Positions 11,046-22,267 are shown, numbered from the stretch's first letter. The stretch is 60,000 nucleotides of DNA from Hydractinia symbiolongicarpus (GCF_029227915.1 NC_079886.1:17524501-17584500), one strand, 5' to 3'. Made by a program: numbers and translations. Notes: a model not told the origin generated them from the letters alone.

Positions 11046-12213
11046 TCAAAAACCAGACCAACGATAATTATCGATGGCATTGTAAATATTTGATTGGAAT
11101 CTTTCAACAAGACTACCTTGATTTTCGTGGCGTTCTGACAAGCTCCACCAAAAATGGCTTGCTGTACTCTCAACCCATTCACCTGTTTCAAAAAGATGCG
11201 AAATATATTTCAAACAGTATTATGGAAGCTTGATAATGTGATTTTGGAATTAAAAAAGTACCTATTATTTCACAGCCTTTTTTTGATTTGCTTCTAAGTT
11301 TTTTTTTTCAGCCTGTAATCATATGCCATGGTTCGATCGAATGTTTAATGTGTTTATACGCATCGCTGGTCATGAATTTTCGAATTCGCACGTGGTGATC
11401 AGTCGAAACGTCTTCTATGTCTATGCTTTCAGCCAAAATACGCTCAATAACACATGTTAACCCTTCTAAAGGTACAAAATGAAGAAATAACTTGCCTCGT
11501 AACAGCAACTACATGACTATAAACTATGTTTCCAGTATACGCACCATAAAATTATATGTACAATATTTGGCTAAGTGACTCGGAATATCACAACGTTTAT
11601 CTCCAATTAGCGTAACTTTCTTTTGTTGCAGAATACCAGCGATAATTTTCTGATGGTTTTTTTCCCAAGTCTCTCGTATCACGGGTGCCACATATTCTTT
11701 TCTACGGTTGTAGAATGTCGAACTATGCAGAAACTTCAAATTCATAATCCAAGCAACTATTTCGAACTTTGACACTGGTATGCCAACAAACGTAACTGCA
11801 GCAACGAGGCCTAAGTGACCTTGTCCCTTTACATATTTTATTGCTGGCTGAGACAACCAGGTGTATAAGCAGTAATTTATACAGATCCAAGAAAGCTTGT
11901 ATTGCAAGCCTTGTCCTCCAACCTCTCGTACTGTTGAGAGGTCAATGCGCGCACCACATTTCATACAATGTGGAAGTAGTAAAGGCAATTGATTTCCGTA
12001 TACCGCAAAACCTCGTCCGTTTTCGTTGAAATGTTGATCACATGTATTGTGTTCGTCACTATCCCATTTTTTCATTGTCCACTTATTTATCCTCGTAATG
12101 ATAATCAGAATCCGTTGATACTTCAATAACAATACTGTTGACATCGGATACAAAACTGTCTTTTGCTGAACCTGACAGTAATTAAGCAACGTAAATATAA
12201 ACATTCGCATCAT
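11046..12213 (-). pseudogene. broken gene of GD-R-D transposon-like family (possible ISL2EU/IS4EU transposase)
   Basis: A 229-codon frame (12213-11524) has a zinc-type CMKCG (residues 83-87), a Cys/Trp/SQP block (residues 107-123) and GDKRCDIPSHLAKYCTY (204-220), the hallmark of a multicopy animal family whose usual form is GDGR-DSPGH-AKY-TY. After stops the family continues at 11508-11308 (VSTDHHVRIRKFM, then PWHM, corresponding to the usual TDRH-QI-K and D-WH). It then runs through an in-frame TGA into a Lys-rich segment that ends at a GT donor (11261). The AG acceptor at 11184-11183 leads into WVESTASHFWWS. The Asp/Asp/His spacing suggests a DDE-type nuclease; that role is inferred. Confidence 0.6.
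11183..11261 (-). other. 79-bp intron remnant in the GD-R-D gene
   Basis: On the minus strand the sequence reads ATAATAG|GTACTTTTTT ... TTTTTGAAACAG|GTGAATGG. Removal keeps the frame (phase 1) and joins two segments that are contiguous in the protein family. It is short and AT-rich, consistent with invertebrate introns. Confidence 0.6.
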
Positions 12214-12629
12214 GTAGTGTCAGTTATAATTTCACTCAAAATTACTTACCTATTTCAGGTTACACGCACGATTCCCGGGGTTTTTCTCATTGTTCACGGG
12301 GTTTTTCTCATTGATCACCAGTTTGATTGTCATTTCATCGTAAGCTGTGGGTCAAACTTCTAAATTGATGCTAGTTATCAATTGCATTATATTTACTTAT
12401 GTGCATATTATCTTGTGATAACCTTACCTTCGTCTTCTATGCCGGTGGAGTCCAAGTCCGAATAGATTGTTGACCTGTAACTGCCATCATGTGCTAAACT
12501 CTCTTAGTGGTGGTTGCCGTAGGGGTGTCGAGAATGGAAGTAACATTGAGTTAGAGAGAAAAAATTTACGAAGAGTACATCTTTCTTAATTCACTACATC
12601 CAGATATGAAGGTAGAGACAAACGATTTA

Positions 12630-12789
12630 CCAGTCTCTCTTGATTGCTTTGTCCACACTCAGCACAAACTACATCAAAGTCTGTTTCCGTACCAACGTTC
12701 ACGGAGTCTTCATACTTGAAACTTTGACCAAAGCTACATAGTTGCACATTCTTTTTAGCCAACAATAGCGTGTCAGTTTGTGCGTGCAC
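12630..12789 (-). CDS. candidate upstream exon of the GD-R-D gene
   Basis: Minus-strand frame with HAQTDTLLLAKKN, then VGTETDFDVVCAECGQSN; a GTAAAT donor follows the CAATCAAGAGAGACTG sequence (about 12630). Paired x-TQTD-like motifs are common in the N-terminal part of this family. No direct link to the frame starting at 12213 can be shown. Confidence 0.3.
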
Positions 12790-12989
12790 AGTGTAAATTT
12801 TCTTCGTCGGTACTTATGCTGGCGACCTGCGAAATAAAGTAAAATATTACTCACTAAAGGAGGGAAGGAAATTTGTACTATACTTATTTGACATCCTACA
12901 TCTGCGTCTTTATTTCGATGTGAACATTTTTAATTTCGTCATCGACGATCTCTGGTTGTGGTAGGTGTTCACGCGATACTTTCTCAATA

Positions 12990-13945
12990 ATCTACAGTGA
13001 TCAAAAAGAGAATTATGCAAAATTTCTGACGTTACGGCGCGACGTCAATAACACTACTTTAACGTCAATATCTTTACTAAATTAATGAAAAAATTATAGT
13101 GCACCTAAAACTTTGAGGCCAAATAACTTGGAAACAAGGTGGTGACGTCAATGATTTTTCACCGCGTGGGTAACTAGGGACCACTTCGGACCTATTTGGG
13201 TAAGTTTCCCAAACCTGGGTTCTCGAATTCGTTTCGGAATGGACGGGTTGATGACGTCATGAAAAAACCTTTAAACCCTAATATCTCTGTAACCGCTTGT
13301 CAAAGATACATGATCCTATACATTTTCTTGATCAGCGTTTTAAGATCTATACGATGAAGGCAACGGGTATACAAATATTTTTATAATAATTTTTTTGCAT
13401 ATTTGTTCGTTTTTGCTGACGTCAACAAAATTTTTAAACCCTTAAATCTTCTTAGGTGTTTGTCCAAAACAAATGATTCTATATATTCTATACAGTAGAG
13501 GCAACAAGTAACCAAATTTTCAGGATAAAATATTTTGTCTACAGTGCACTTAAAACTTTGAGGACAAATTACTTAGAAACGAGATGGTGCCAGTGATTTT
13601 CCACCGCGTGAGTAACTAGAGACCATCTAGGACCAATTTGGATAATTTCCCCAAACCTGTCTCCCCAAATCCCTTCTGGAATGAACGGGTTGATGACGTC
13701 ATCAAAAAATCCTTCCAACTAGATCTTTGGGTCTTTGCTGACGTCAGCAAAATTTTTAAACCTTTGTAACTCCTTAGCTGTTCGTCGAAAACATGTGATT
13801 CTGTACATTTTTCTCATCTCTCGAATAAACTAAATTTCGCCATTTTTTCTTTTTTTTTGGATTTGCAATGCTGACGTGAGCAAAACGTCTAAAACAACCT
13901 ATTTTTCTGCCTCAGTGGATTTTTCCACGGGCTTTATCGACTAGT
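12990..13945 (+). repeat. tandem 444-bp repeat ending in a Helitron-type 3' terminus
   Basis: The block beginning 'agtgcacctaaaactttgag' at about 13098 recurs from about 13542, giving a period near 444 bp and roughly 1.8 copies. Each copy carries several TGACGTCA-type palindromes (13250, 13420, 13694 and 13737 regions). The right end has the stem GTGGA/TCCAC (13915-13928) and CTAG at 13941-13944, matching the 3' ends of the array at 2.7-3.2 kb. The 5' TC end is not identifiable, so the element limits are uncertain. Confidence 0.5.
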
Positions 13946-14905
13946 GTAAAATAAGTAGTAACAAACCTGAGAACAAAATCAATTAGTGTTGAGTGTTTCG
14001 ATCGTTTCTCACGTGCTGAAGACAAATTGCGTTTCCTTGGTAGCTACTTGTGTTTAAATGTGGTTGGTACAGCATCTTTTTTTAGTCTTTAGCATTTTGC
14101 CTTCCAATTTCAAATTCAAAGTGCTTTTTTTAAATTAACAGCTTCCTCATAACAGGTTGGTTCAAAATGGTCAGAACAAAGCTTTACGGTTGTAGGTAAG
14201 TGCGACCTATTGCAGCTTCCCATCGTTTAAAAACTTTCTGTTCCTGTGGATAACTATAAAAGAACACTTCCTTGTTATTTGCTGTCTGGTTATTTCAGTT
14301 CATGGTAACGCAAAAACGGCATAGCATGTTTTTCCCTATCATCCCTTATTTTCACTTATTTACAATTTTTCCCGTTAAATTTGACTCGTTTTACGTGATT
14401 GTGTTTCTAGCGCTCAAATTTAAAAAAATACATGATATATCGATGCAGGAAATGTCTACGACGTGCGCAGATTCTAGTTAAATTACTATTAACTGATGTA
14501 AGATGCTTCGTTTGTTCCCCCGATTCGCACCGTTTTCTTCACCTAAAAAGGACCAAAAATGTTGACTGTCATTTGTAAATGGTGGTGCCTATATGAGTCT
14601 CCAGAATAGCTATCCTTCTTACCAATATTTGTTGGTTAACCTTGGCATCATTCGCTGAAACGAATAGAAAATATTAGCGTCATTAACATTCGGTTGTAGG
14701 CATAAAGTCTTACTGCCATCAGGCATGGGAAAAACGCTCTTGACTGCTTCTGCCACTGACTTTTAATAACTTTTGAAGCACCAGGTAAGGTTTCTGCAAA
14801 TACGTTGAAATCTAAAGCAGCAAAACAATGTGGTAAACGTCAAAAGTCTACCACTGCAAGAAGATTTTTTAAAATATTTTTTATACTACTGAAAACGAAG
14901 ATATA
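13946..14905. other. no recognisable gene
   Basis: No open frame that I recognise; a 69-codon frame at 14272-14481 is hydrophobic and low in complexity. No repeat structure noticed. Confidence 0.4.
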
Positions 14906-14911
14906 ATATCA

Positions 14912-15213
14912 GTGTTAATAGAAAAACCGACGTGACCTTAGTTGCGACTTTCACAATGGCGGCCCAAAAGTGGTACGAAACCCATTTTCTTAGGTTTTTG
15001 TGCCTATATTATCCAACCTGTGATTTAGGAGATCAAAAGTTGCCAGGTTTACCTCGCTTTTTCAGTTTTCGCACCGAATTTTGGAAAAATTGTTTCTGAT
15101 AGACCAAAATGTGTAGTTTGAGAAATATAATAAAACCCTTGTGATCTTCAAGCAGAAAAAAAGATAAATGAGTTTAAAACTTCGCCAAAGTACAATAGAA
15201 ATCGGGCCCGCCC
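14912..15213 (+). repeat. left arm of a large inverted repeat
   Basis: Matches the reverse complement of 18557-18968, with about 130 bp missing in this arm. Shared blocks are 'cttaggtttttgtgcct', 'cctcgctttttc', 'gaattttggaaaaat', 'gtgatcttcaag' and an inner GC-rich end 'cccaggc'. It may be the terminal arm of one DNA transposon, or two opposed copies of one repeat flanking the LINE. Confidence 0.6.
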
Positions 15214-16164
15214 AGGCTGATTAATTGAGGGCAATGATGGGCTCGCACCAACACGGTAAAGGTGGGTTAGGTCTGTGTCCTATAGGTAAAATGACTGCTT
15301 GCCGGCAATGTTACACTTACAGGAAGCTAATAAACACTGAAAAAAAGAAATAGAAGAAGAAGAACAAGTAGGTAGAGTTACGCAACTTCAGGTGCAAGGG
15401 TACTGGAGTAAATGGAATAACTACATCAAGCACGATCTCTCCTGGAATTCCTTGTTGGCAATGCAACCAAACTTAGTGTCATTCTGCTTAAGTTCGACCT
15501 ACGGCGTTCTTCCGTCCCCGGGTAAATTTAAAGCGTTGGCGGATATGCTCTAAATCCTCTTGTTTTTTATGTGAAAAAAAATTGTGCACCACACCTCACA
15601 TCCTTGGTGCCTGCAAAACTGCTCTTGCGCAGGGTAGATTTACATTCCGCCACGATTCTGTTTTAAAAAAACTTGTGGAGTTGCTCACTACTTTTTGTAA
15701 GTCCATCACGCCACCTGTAAAACAGCTAAATAGCATTAAGTTTGTTAAAGCTGGTGCCCACACTCCTGGTAAGAAGTCTAAACTTACAGGTCTTTTACAT
15801 CTCGCTTGCGATTGGATGATTTTGTCTGACTTAAAGGACGGATTTGTTTTCCCTGGGCATATTGCTTTAACATCACTCAGACCAGATCTCGTTATCTATT
15901 CCAACAACAGGAAGCATGTGATTGTGATCGAGCTTACCTGTCCATGCGAGGAAAATATGGAAACTTGGCATTCAACTAAGATGTCCAAATACAATCCTCT
16001 GGTGAACATCATCAAACAAAACGGTTGGCACAGTCTTCCACAGCTGTTGACCCTTCCGCCTTCCTAAGAGCCTTGCAGCGTGAGATGTCCAGCATTAGGA
16101 AGACCCCATTCAACATTAATAGCAGGCACGTCCAGAAATACTGCTTCATGTCTTGGGGGTGAAT
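15214..16164 (+). mobile_element. RLE-type LINE, 5'-truncated C-terminal part
   Basis: From about 15235 the frame fragments GSHQHGKGGLGL, GYWSKWNNYIKHDLSW and a 'LPSPGKF' block correspond to the region after the RT thumb of non-LTR retrotransposons with restriction-like endonucleases (R2/R4/NeSL-like group). The zinc knuckle C--C...HILGAC comes next, then the nuclease. The RT palm is absent. Several frameshifts lie before 15582 and one near 16060, after which the terminal ALQREMSS...QKYCFMSW segment is in another frame. Confidence 0.7.
15582..16067 (+). pseudogene. restriction-like endonuclease (RLE) domain of a LINE
   Basis: In a complete element this domain nicks the target to prime reverse transcription. 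The frame gives CTTPHILGACKTALAQGRF (zinc-knuckle His and Cys), then RHDSVLKKL, then the PD-(D/E)XK-type core: RPDLVIYSNN followed by VIVIELTCPCEEN (PD at about residues 101-102 and the catalytic E of IELT), and a Lys/Tyr helix TKMSKYNPL. The second catalytic strand has T where the classical motif has K, which is usual in this LINE group. The first ATG is arbitrary, since the protein continues upstream in other frames. It ends prematurely by frameshift. Confidence 0.7.
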
Positions 16165-16745
16165 TAACAGGCCCTTCAGTTATCGCAAATAATATCATCA
16201 CCAACATAACCACTACGACGTCATGTAATGCATGCTTCTTATCAACTAGCAGGGAGGAAAGTATGCCTATTGTGCCACTCCCTATCTCAAACTGCGTTAC
16301 AGGTTCCAATAATTGTTTTTTGCAGCCCGAAAATTTGTCTGGAAATGACAGGTGGCTTTGCCCGCAGTGCTCTTCTTATCAAGACAGTACAAGCGAGACG
16401 GTTTTCACCCAGTGTGGAGACATTCTAATTATTCAACTGAAGAGGTTTACATTTCTTGATGGAAGAACCCTAAAAAATAACAAATTTGTTACCTGCCTTG
16501 CTTCAAATGACGACATTTTTAGAGTTCGCTCTCAGCCAAAGGATGACATATCATTTAACAACAAATATTCGTTAGCTGCCACTATTAATCATTCGGGCAC
16601 CCTAGGAGCAGGTCACTATTGGGCATTCATTAAAGATCGCGGCTGTGGCTCATGGTTAAGATGTGACGATAAAGCAGTTGTTAGAGTTGCACCATCCGAT
16701 TTAAATAACTCTTCTGTGTATGTGTTGTTTTTTGTTAAAATGTAA
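16165..16745 (+). CDS. USP-type deubiquitinase C-terminal half, copy 2
   Basis: A uninterrupted frame from the CNACF finger onwards: NLSGNDRWLCPQCSSYQ (complete CxxC), GDILIIQLKRFTF, then the His box NHSGTLGAGHYWAFIKD with SWLRCDDKAVV, ending VLFFVKM at a TAA. All C-terminal UCH hallmarks are intact, but there is no Cys box, so as it stands it cannot cleave ubiquitin. The likely start is an exon border near 16180 (ttaacaggcccttcag is acceptor-like); the ATG-less sequence before it belongs to the LINE. It lies directly between the RLE domain and a LINE-like 3' tail, so it may be carried by the element. Confidence 0.65.
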
Positions 16746-16789
16746 AAATTGTATGATTAACATTCACATAAAAGGGGGGGGGGGTATTT

Positions 16790-17477
16790 TTCCCTAGCGG
16801 TTTTGTATTACCCCGGCTGTTTCTGTCACAAGAAGGCTACCCTGAACCTAGAGTTTGCTCACTCTTCATTCTCTTGAGTAATCATAAGAAGCATAGCAAG
16901 GGGGTTCGACTATATCTTGTCTTTGGGTGCGACGACCCCACTTTTTACCCCAGTCCAGTAGGGAGGCCAAGTTTGCTCACTTGGTGTACAGAGTTAACAA
17001 TCCTGCTGTACCCATAGTTATTCTTGTAAGAAGCTCTGCAAGAGGGTGTGAAATTTCTCCTTCATGTCTTCGTGGTTTTACGCCCACGCATATCACCCCA
17101 GTAACTTCAGGCTGGTCGTAAGCATCAATCACCTGTGTAAGGCTGAGTGTTTGGGATTCCGTGACACGTGTAAATCTACAGCCAGGTTCACAAGTCCTGG
17201 CGCATAGGTAGTTGTTTGCCCCCTTTTTATAGTTTTTATTTATTTGTATATATATACGTTTTATGTCAATATATGTTGTTTTTTTTGTTCTGTTGTTGCA
17301 ATATTTGTATTGTCAAGAGGGTTGCTTTTTCAATTAACTTGGTTGTACAGACCATCCTTGTAAAAGGGAGATCTTGCTTTGCATAGAGATCTTTAGAGGG
17401 TTTAACCTCTACCACCTAAAATAAGAGTCATTAGACTAGTCGAATCACTACAGCTTGCTGTTTTGTTATCTCATAAT
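16790..17477 (+). repeat. LINE-like 3' tail, copy 2
   Basis: Begins with 'ggttttgtattacccc', which also opens the copy at 59718. Its second half matches 4588-4985. The conserved hairpin GCCAGG/CCTGGC is at 17181-17201 with loop TTCACAAGT. Preceded by an 11-base G run (about 16773-16783). Read as the 3' UTR of the retroelement. Confidence 0.6.
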
Positions 17478-18546
17478 CAACAATGTCAGCCATTATAAAA
17501 GACGTCACAAATTGCAATATTGTTGTTCTTTTTATAAATCTTCCATATTCTTTCTTTTTACCATCCAAGATGGACTCAATCCAAACCAGCTGTTAACGAT
17601 TTGCTTGTTTGATTTGCGTCGTTGCTGCTCTAGACGGAATTCTTTACTGAATTCGGATACGACTGAATCATCAAGGACAGACTCCTTTTCCTTCTGCGCA
17701 ATATTGATTCTCTTGATATGTGTCATACACAGCTTTATTCCAATTGGTTTTCTAACACTGAACTGTTCATTTATATAACACAGCTGGGAAAGTGAAGCTG
17801 TTCTTGTTGTACACTGTTCTTGTTCTTGTTGCACATTGCTCTTTTGCCAGTTGAAACATGGTTTGGCTGCTGACACTTCTTTTATAGCACCATAATACGT
17901 TCCATGCGTAAACCTAAGAATGTTGGAGGAGACATCTTTAATAAAACATTCTCAAGAAAATTGTTTTTGATGGGGTGTTTGGGAAACTATAAGAAAATCC
18001 TGCGGGACTAACTATAGAAGAATCTAAAAGATACCTGTGATAGGCACATATTGTGTTGTCTTCAGTCAATTTAACACCACTTCTGTTTTCAATTAATTTC
18101 TTTTCCGTTATTACAGGACAATCATCATATATGGATGCAGCATATTCAGTTTTACAAGATGTTGTTTAACTGATATTTAATTGATTGGTTTTGTACAGCG
18201 TCTGATTTGAAAGTTTTGTAAAAGGACCACACTTTTTTATCATCAATTAATTAGTAGTAGTACACAAAACTATAACTGGTTTTTCTAGTCTAAAACAAAA
18301 GAAAACAAAAATTGTACATAAATCAATGTGAAAAATAATTTTTATAAGGATTTGACTGTACATCTGAAATTTTGAATCCAAATTTCTCGACACCTAATTG
18401 CTCTGATGTGTAAAGCTTAGAAAGCTCAATAATTTTATAGCTTTTTGGGGGTATTTTTAAGTTTTTATCGAAATCATACTAAAAGAAACAAAGAACAAAA
18501 ATATTTCAATTTTTGACGTCTTTTATAATGGCTGACATTGTTACAG
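17478..18546 (+). mobile_element. 1.07-kb MITE-like element
   Basis: The ends are near-perfect inverted repeats: AACAATGTCAGCCATTATAA at the left and the same on the minus strand at the right, extending with mismatches to about 55 bp. The interior has a 114-codon minus frame (17876-17532), Gln/Lys/Ser-rich, which I do not recognise. It abuts the LINE tail at 17477, so it probably inserted at or near the LINE 3' end. Confidence 0.6.
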
Positions 18547-18556
18547 ACCCTAAGTG

Positions 18557-18968
18557 TTGCCTGGACGGTCCAGATTTACATTGGACTTTAGCCAAGTTTT
18601 GAACTCATTTTTCGAATTTTACTTGAAGATCACATGGGTTTTTTATAGTTTCTTAAAGTACACATTTTGGGCTATAAGAACCAAGTTTTACATTTTTCCA
18701 AAATTCGTTGCGAAAATCGAAAAAGCGAGGCAAACTTGAGTTTCCGACCATATTTATCAAGCCCCAGGCTCCTTGAATATTTTTTTTTAACTTTGTTAAA
18801 ATCACATATGTTTAGGTAGGTCAACATCTTCGGCTAAAAAAATGACTCTAAAGTAATCACAGGCTGAAAAATAGAGGCACAAAAACCTAAGAAAATGTGT
18901 TTCGTACCATTTTTACGTCGTCATTATAGCAACCGCAATTAAGGCCACATGGGTTTTTCTATAATGTT
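18557..18968 (-). repeat. right arm of a large inverted repeat
   Basis: Reverse complement of the arm at 14912-15213, carrying an extra ~130 bp in its middle. The motif 'acccatgtgatcttt' recurs just outside at about 18988. Confidence 0.6.
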
Positions 18969-18979
18969 TAAAGCTTACA

Positions 18980-20955
18980 ACATTATAAAAAGAAACCCAT
19001 GTGATCTTTATTCCAACATGAAATATTATTCCTCAAATTTAGAATTTTCTACTTTGCAATAACTACGAAATACTTCAAATAGCTATAAATCCGCCAATTA
19101 TTAATTTTTGGATCGCCAAATTTGGTAAATTTGCTTTACTCGATGGATTCTATAAAATATCTAAAAATAAAGGAAAACAAAATTATTTACTATCAAAATT
19201 CCCCAAAATTATCTGGCTCTTACATAAATCGTTTAAAATACGCTTCCTTGAAAACAATCTTTAACTATGTCCCAGGACCCCTGGTTCTCACTCCCTAAAT
19301 TTTAAAGCATAGCTTGATTACAATGGTGGGTGATGGCTGCGGGGAAACAAAGAACATATAATATTTTTTGTGGTTGTAATTCTTTCGACTCAGTATGTCA
19401 AGGTTTGTGGTAAAAAAATAGGGTCAGTCGTGTGACTCTAACACCAAACATTTGTGAGGTCCCTTTAAATATAAGTTAATTCAGAAGCTGTGCATAAAAC
19501 TAATTTTCTCCCTTACAACATGAGTTGAAATGTGTTTAAAAAGTTTGGTATAAATAATTATGCAGTGTATTATAGCTGTAAATCAAGCAGCTAAAAGCCT
19601 TGCTAGCTAGCTAGCTAAAGCTAACTAAACTAAACCCACGCAACTAACAGTGAAAAAAAGGATAAAGTGAAAAAAGTTAAATCGAAGATTTAGAACAGAA
19701 ATAAAATATATATGAATGTAATACAAATACATATGAATTTTTCAACACGACAGAATTTATAACTATTATTGAACCATTAATATTGAACAATATTTTCAGC
19801 ACCTCTCCAGCATTACATTGTGGCGCGTATCAGAAACAAGGAGATCTGGGTCTCAAGCGTAAGTTGTATTTTGCACGGCGTCAAACTATATTTGATAAAA
19901 AATATGATCGACATCGTCTAAACAAAGATTAACTAAAGAAAAAAGCAACAATATTTTCTTTCAACTAATTTAAAATTTATTTTTTTATCAAAATAATTTT
20001 TTAACATTTGATGACTGTCTCGCGTACTTTTCGTGGTCCATCTCATCTTTTTTTGATGACGTTGACACAACGTCGATACGACATTGCTTTTTACAAGCAA
20101 TTTTTTCAGGCGTTATATGGGCTTGGTAAAATTGCTTTGAAAAATTATTCATACATTCATTTTATTGCAAGGTCGGATTTTGGTCGCGTTATGGTCATAA
20201 ATGCTTCTGATTAATTGCGACGTTGGATTGGCGTCACTGATGGTCGCATTTTTGTCAGGCCCGTGTCACATAAATAATCCGACGGTCGTTTTAACGTCCG
20301 GTGCTAATTAGGCTACTGCTACGTACGCCCATGCCTATGGGACATGAAATGCTCTCTAGCCTCCGAATGCTTACTCTTGTTATCCTTAATGCAAGATATA
20401 AAAAAGTACCATATCGTCTAAAATTATCGCAACAATGGTTGAAACAATTACACGATACGGTATACGTAAATTCTGAAAACTGCTAATGGTCATAACTTTG
20501 TTTCAGACAAAAACCGATGGAATAGTACATAATAAATCACAGTCGTACTGGCCAAGGGGTAATGCAGAAACAGAGCGTCGAACCGAACCGATTCGACGTG
20601 AAAGCTATTAAAACATGGTAGCTATTTAAATAATTACTTGCTGAATAAGCAGTTCTACAACGCCTTGTGCATGCTTTAGTACGGCTTGGTTCGGTTCGAC
20701 ATTTGTTTTTTTACAGTCGAGTCAAGCTGTGACTAGGCATGTGATACAACGAGGTCAACTGTGCGGAACGGCTCGGTTCGCCACAGCTAGATATTGGTTT
20801 GTGCAACTTATATCATGGGTTTAATCAAGCACGACTAACATGATTACTTGTTGATTTTGGCCGGTCAGGGCGAAATCTTTAAAATCGCCCGGAGAGACAG
20901 AGATAGACCGCCTGAAGTCTGGATGCGCTAATGAATGGCGTATTCAGACTAGTGC
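18980..20955. other. no recognisable gene
   Basis: AT-rich, with a GCTAGCTAGCTAGC-type block at about 19601-19625. A short inverted repeat GTCGAACCGAACC (about 20577) and GGTTCGGTTCGAC (about 20688) encloses about 100 bp and might be a small MITE. No supported coding region. Confidence 0.4.
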
Positions 20956-20960
20956 AACAA

Positions 20961-21159
20961 AGTCTGATTTACACGGGAGTGGATCGGAAATTCATCGCGA
21001 TTTCTGAAAACATAGGGGGTAAATGAATCCGATAACTGATAAAGATTATCATTTTATTATAGGTCTTTGATGTACGAAAGTATATCATCGAAATAAATAA
21101 CGTTAGCACACAATATGATTTCCAAAAGAAACATTAAGATTCGCCGTGTAAATCAGACT
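20961..21159 (+). mobile_element. 199-bp MITE with 9-bp target duplication
   Basis: Inverted ends AGTCTGATTTACACGG (20961-20976) and CCGTGTAAATCAGACT (21144-21159). GTGCAACAA occurs just outside at 20952-20960 and 21164-21172. An 8-9-bp duplication points to hAT-type mobilisation. The same end motif 'agtctgatttac' appears alone at 47457. Confidence 0.65.
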
Positions 21160-21260
21160 TACGGTGCAACAAATTGTTTTATTATCCCATGAAAATGCTG
21201 TACTGTTTTTTATCAACCAATTTCTCACATAAGAGCAAAAATATTTACAAAATTCATTAT

Positions 21261-21635
21261 TCAGATTAAAGACCCCTCACACTCAGATTTAAAAAGGCAT
21301 AATTTAAGTTTGCTTGATGGTTCACCTTCAGTTTCTTTTCTGCGTTGTATATATATGCTCATTTGCCCGACTACTGAGAACAAGGTCCTCCACGTGCGGA
21401 AAAATGAAGAACCCCCAAAATGCATTTCAGGATATGAAATCATTTTATTGGCTAGCTTGCGTAGTTTGCTAATTGATTGGATGATCAAGGAATCAGCTTC
21501 TTTTTCGTAAGCTACATCATCCTGCTTCCACGCAGCGGTGAAATAAATCACGTTGGTTAACACGGTAATAGCGAATATTAATCTTGATATATTCTGTTCC
21601 CTAAAGCTACCAAATTTGCCAAAAAAAATATACAT
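21261..21635 (-). CDS. hypothetical small protein or exon
   Basis: A 124-codon minus frame with a hydrophobic segment near residues 17-34 (ISRLIFAITVLTNVIYFT) followed by a Lys/Glu-rich helix and a basic RRK site; it could be a secreted peptide precursor or an exon. I do not recognise it. Composition is more protein-like than that of neighbouring frames, but there is no independent support. Confidence 0.2.
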   Translation of the reverse strand: MYIFFGKFGSFREQNISRLIFAITVLTNVIYFTAAWKQDDVAYEKEADSLIIQSISKLRKLANKMISYPEMHFGGSSFFRTWRTLFSVVGQMSIYIQRRKETEGEPSSKLKLCLFKSECEGSLI

Positions 21636-21880
21636 AGATGGTAACTTCAGAAAATGGAATGTAGCTTATCAGTGAGAAATTAAACAGCAATAAATAAGAG
21701 TCGAGAGTTAAAAAGCATACTGATATAAAAGGATGAACTGACCCTAACGAGAAGATGTTGTTGTAGGATAAAATAAATAATAAATGATTGTTGACATGTC
21801 GGTCATGTAATAACACTTTTATTTCCGGTGTGTCCACAACGGTATTTTACAGGCTGCATTTTGTCTAATTGTTTGTTCTA

Positions 21881-22267
<387 letters not shown>

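Noticed and set aside
16064-16309. 81-codon minus frame across the LINE/USP junction
   Set aside because: Overlaps two recognised plus-strand coding remnants and has no motif.
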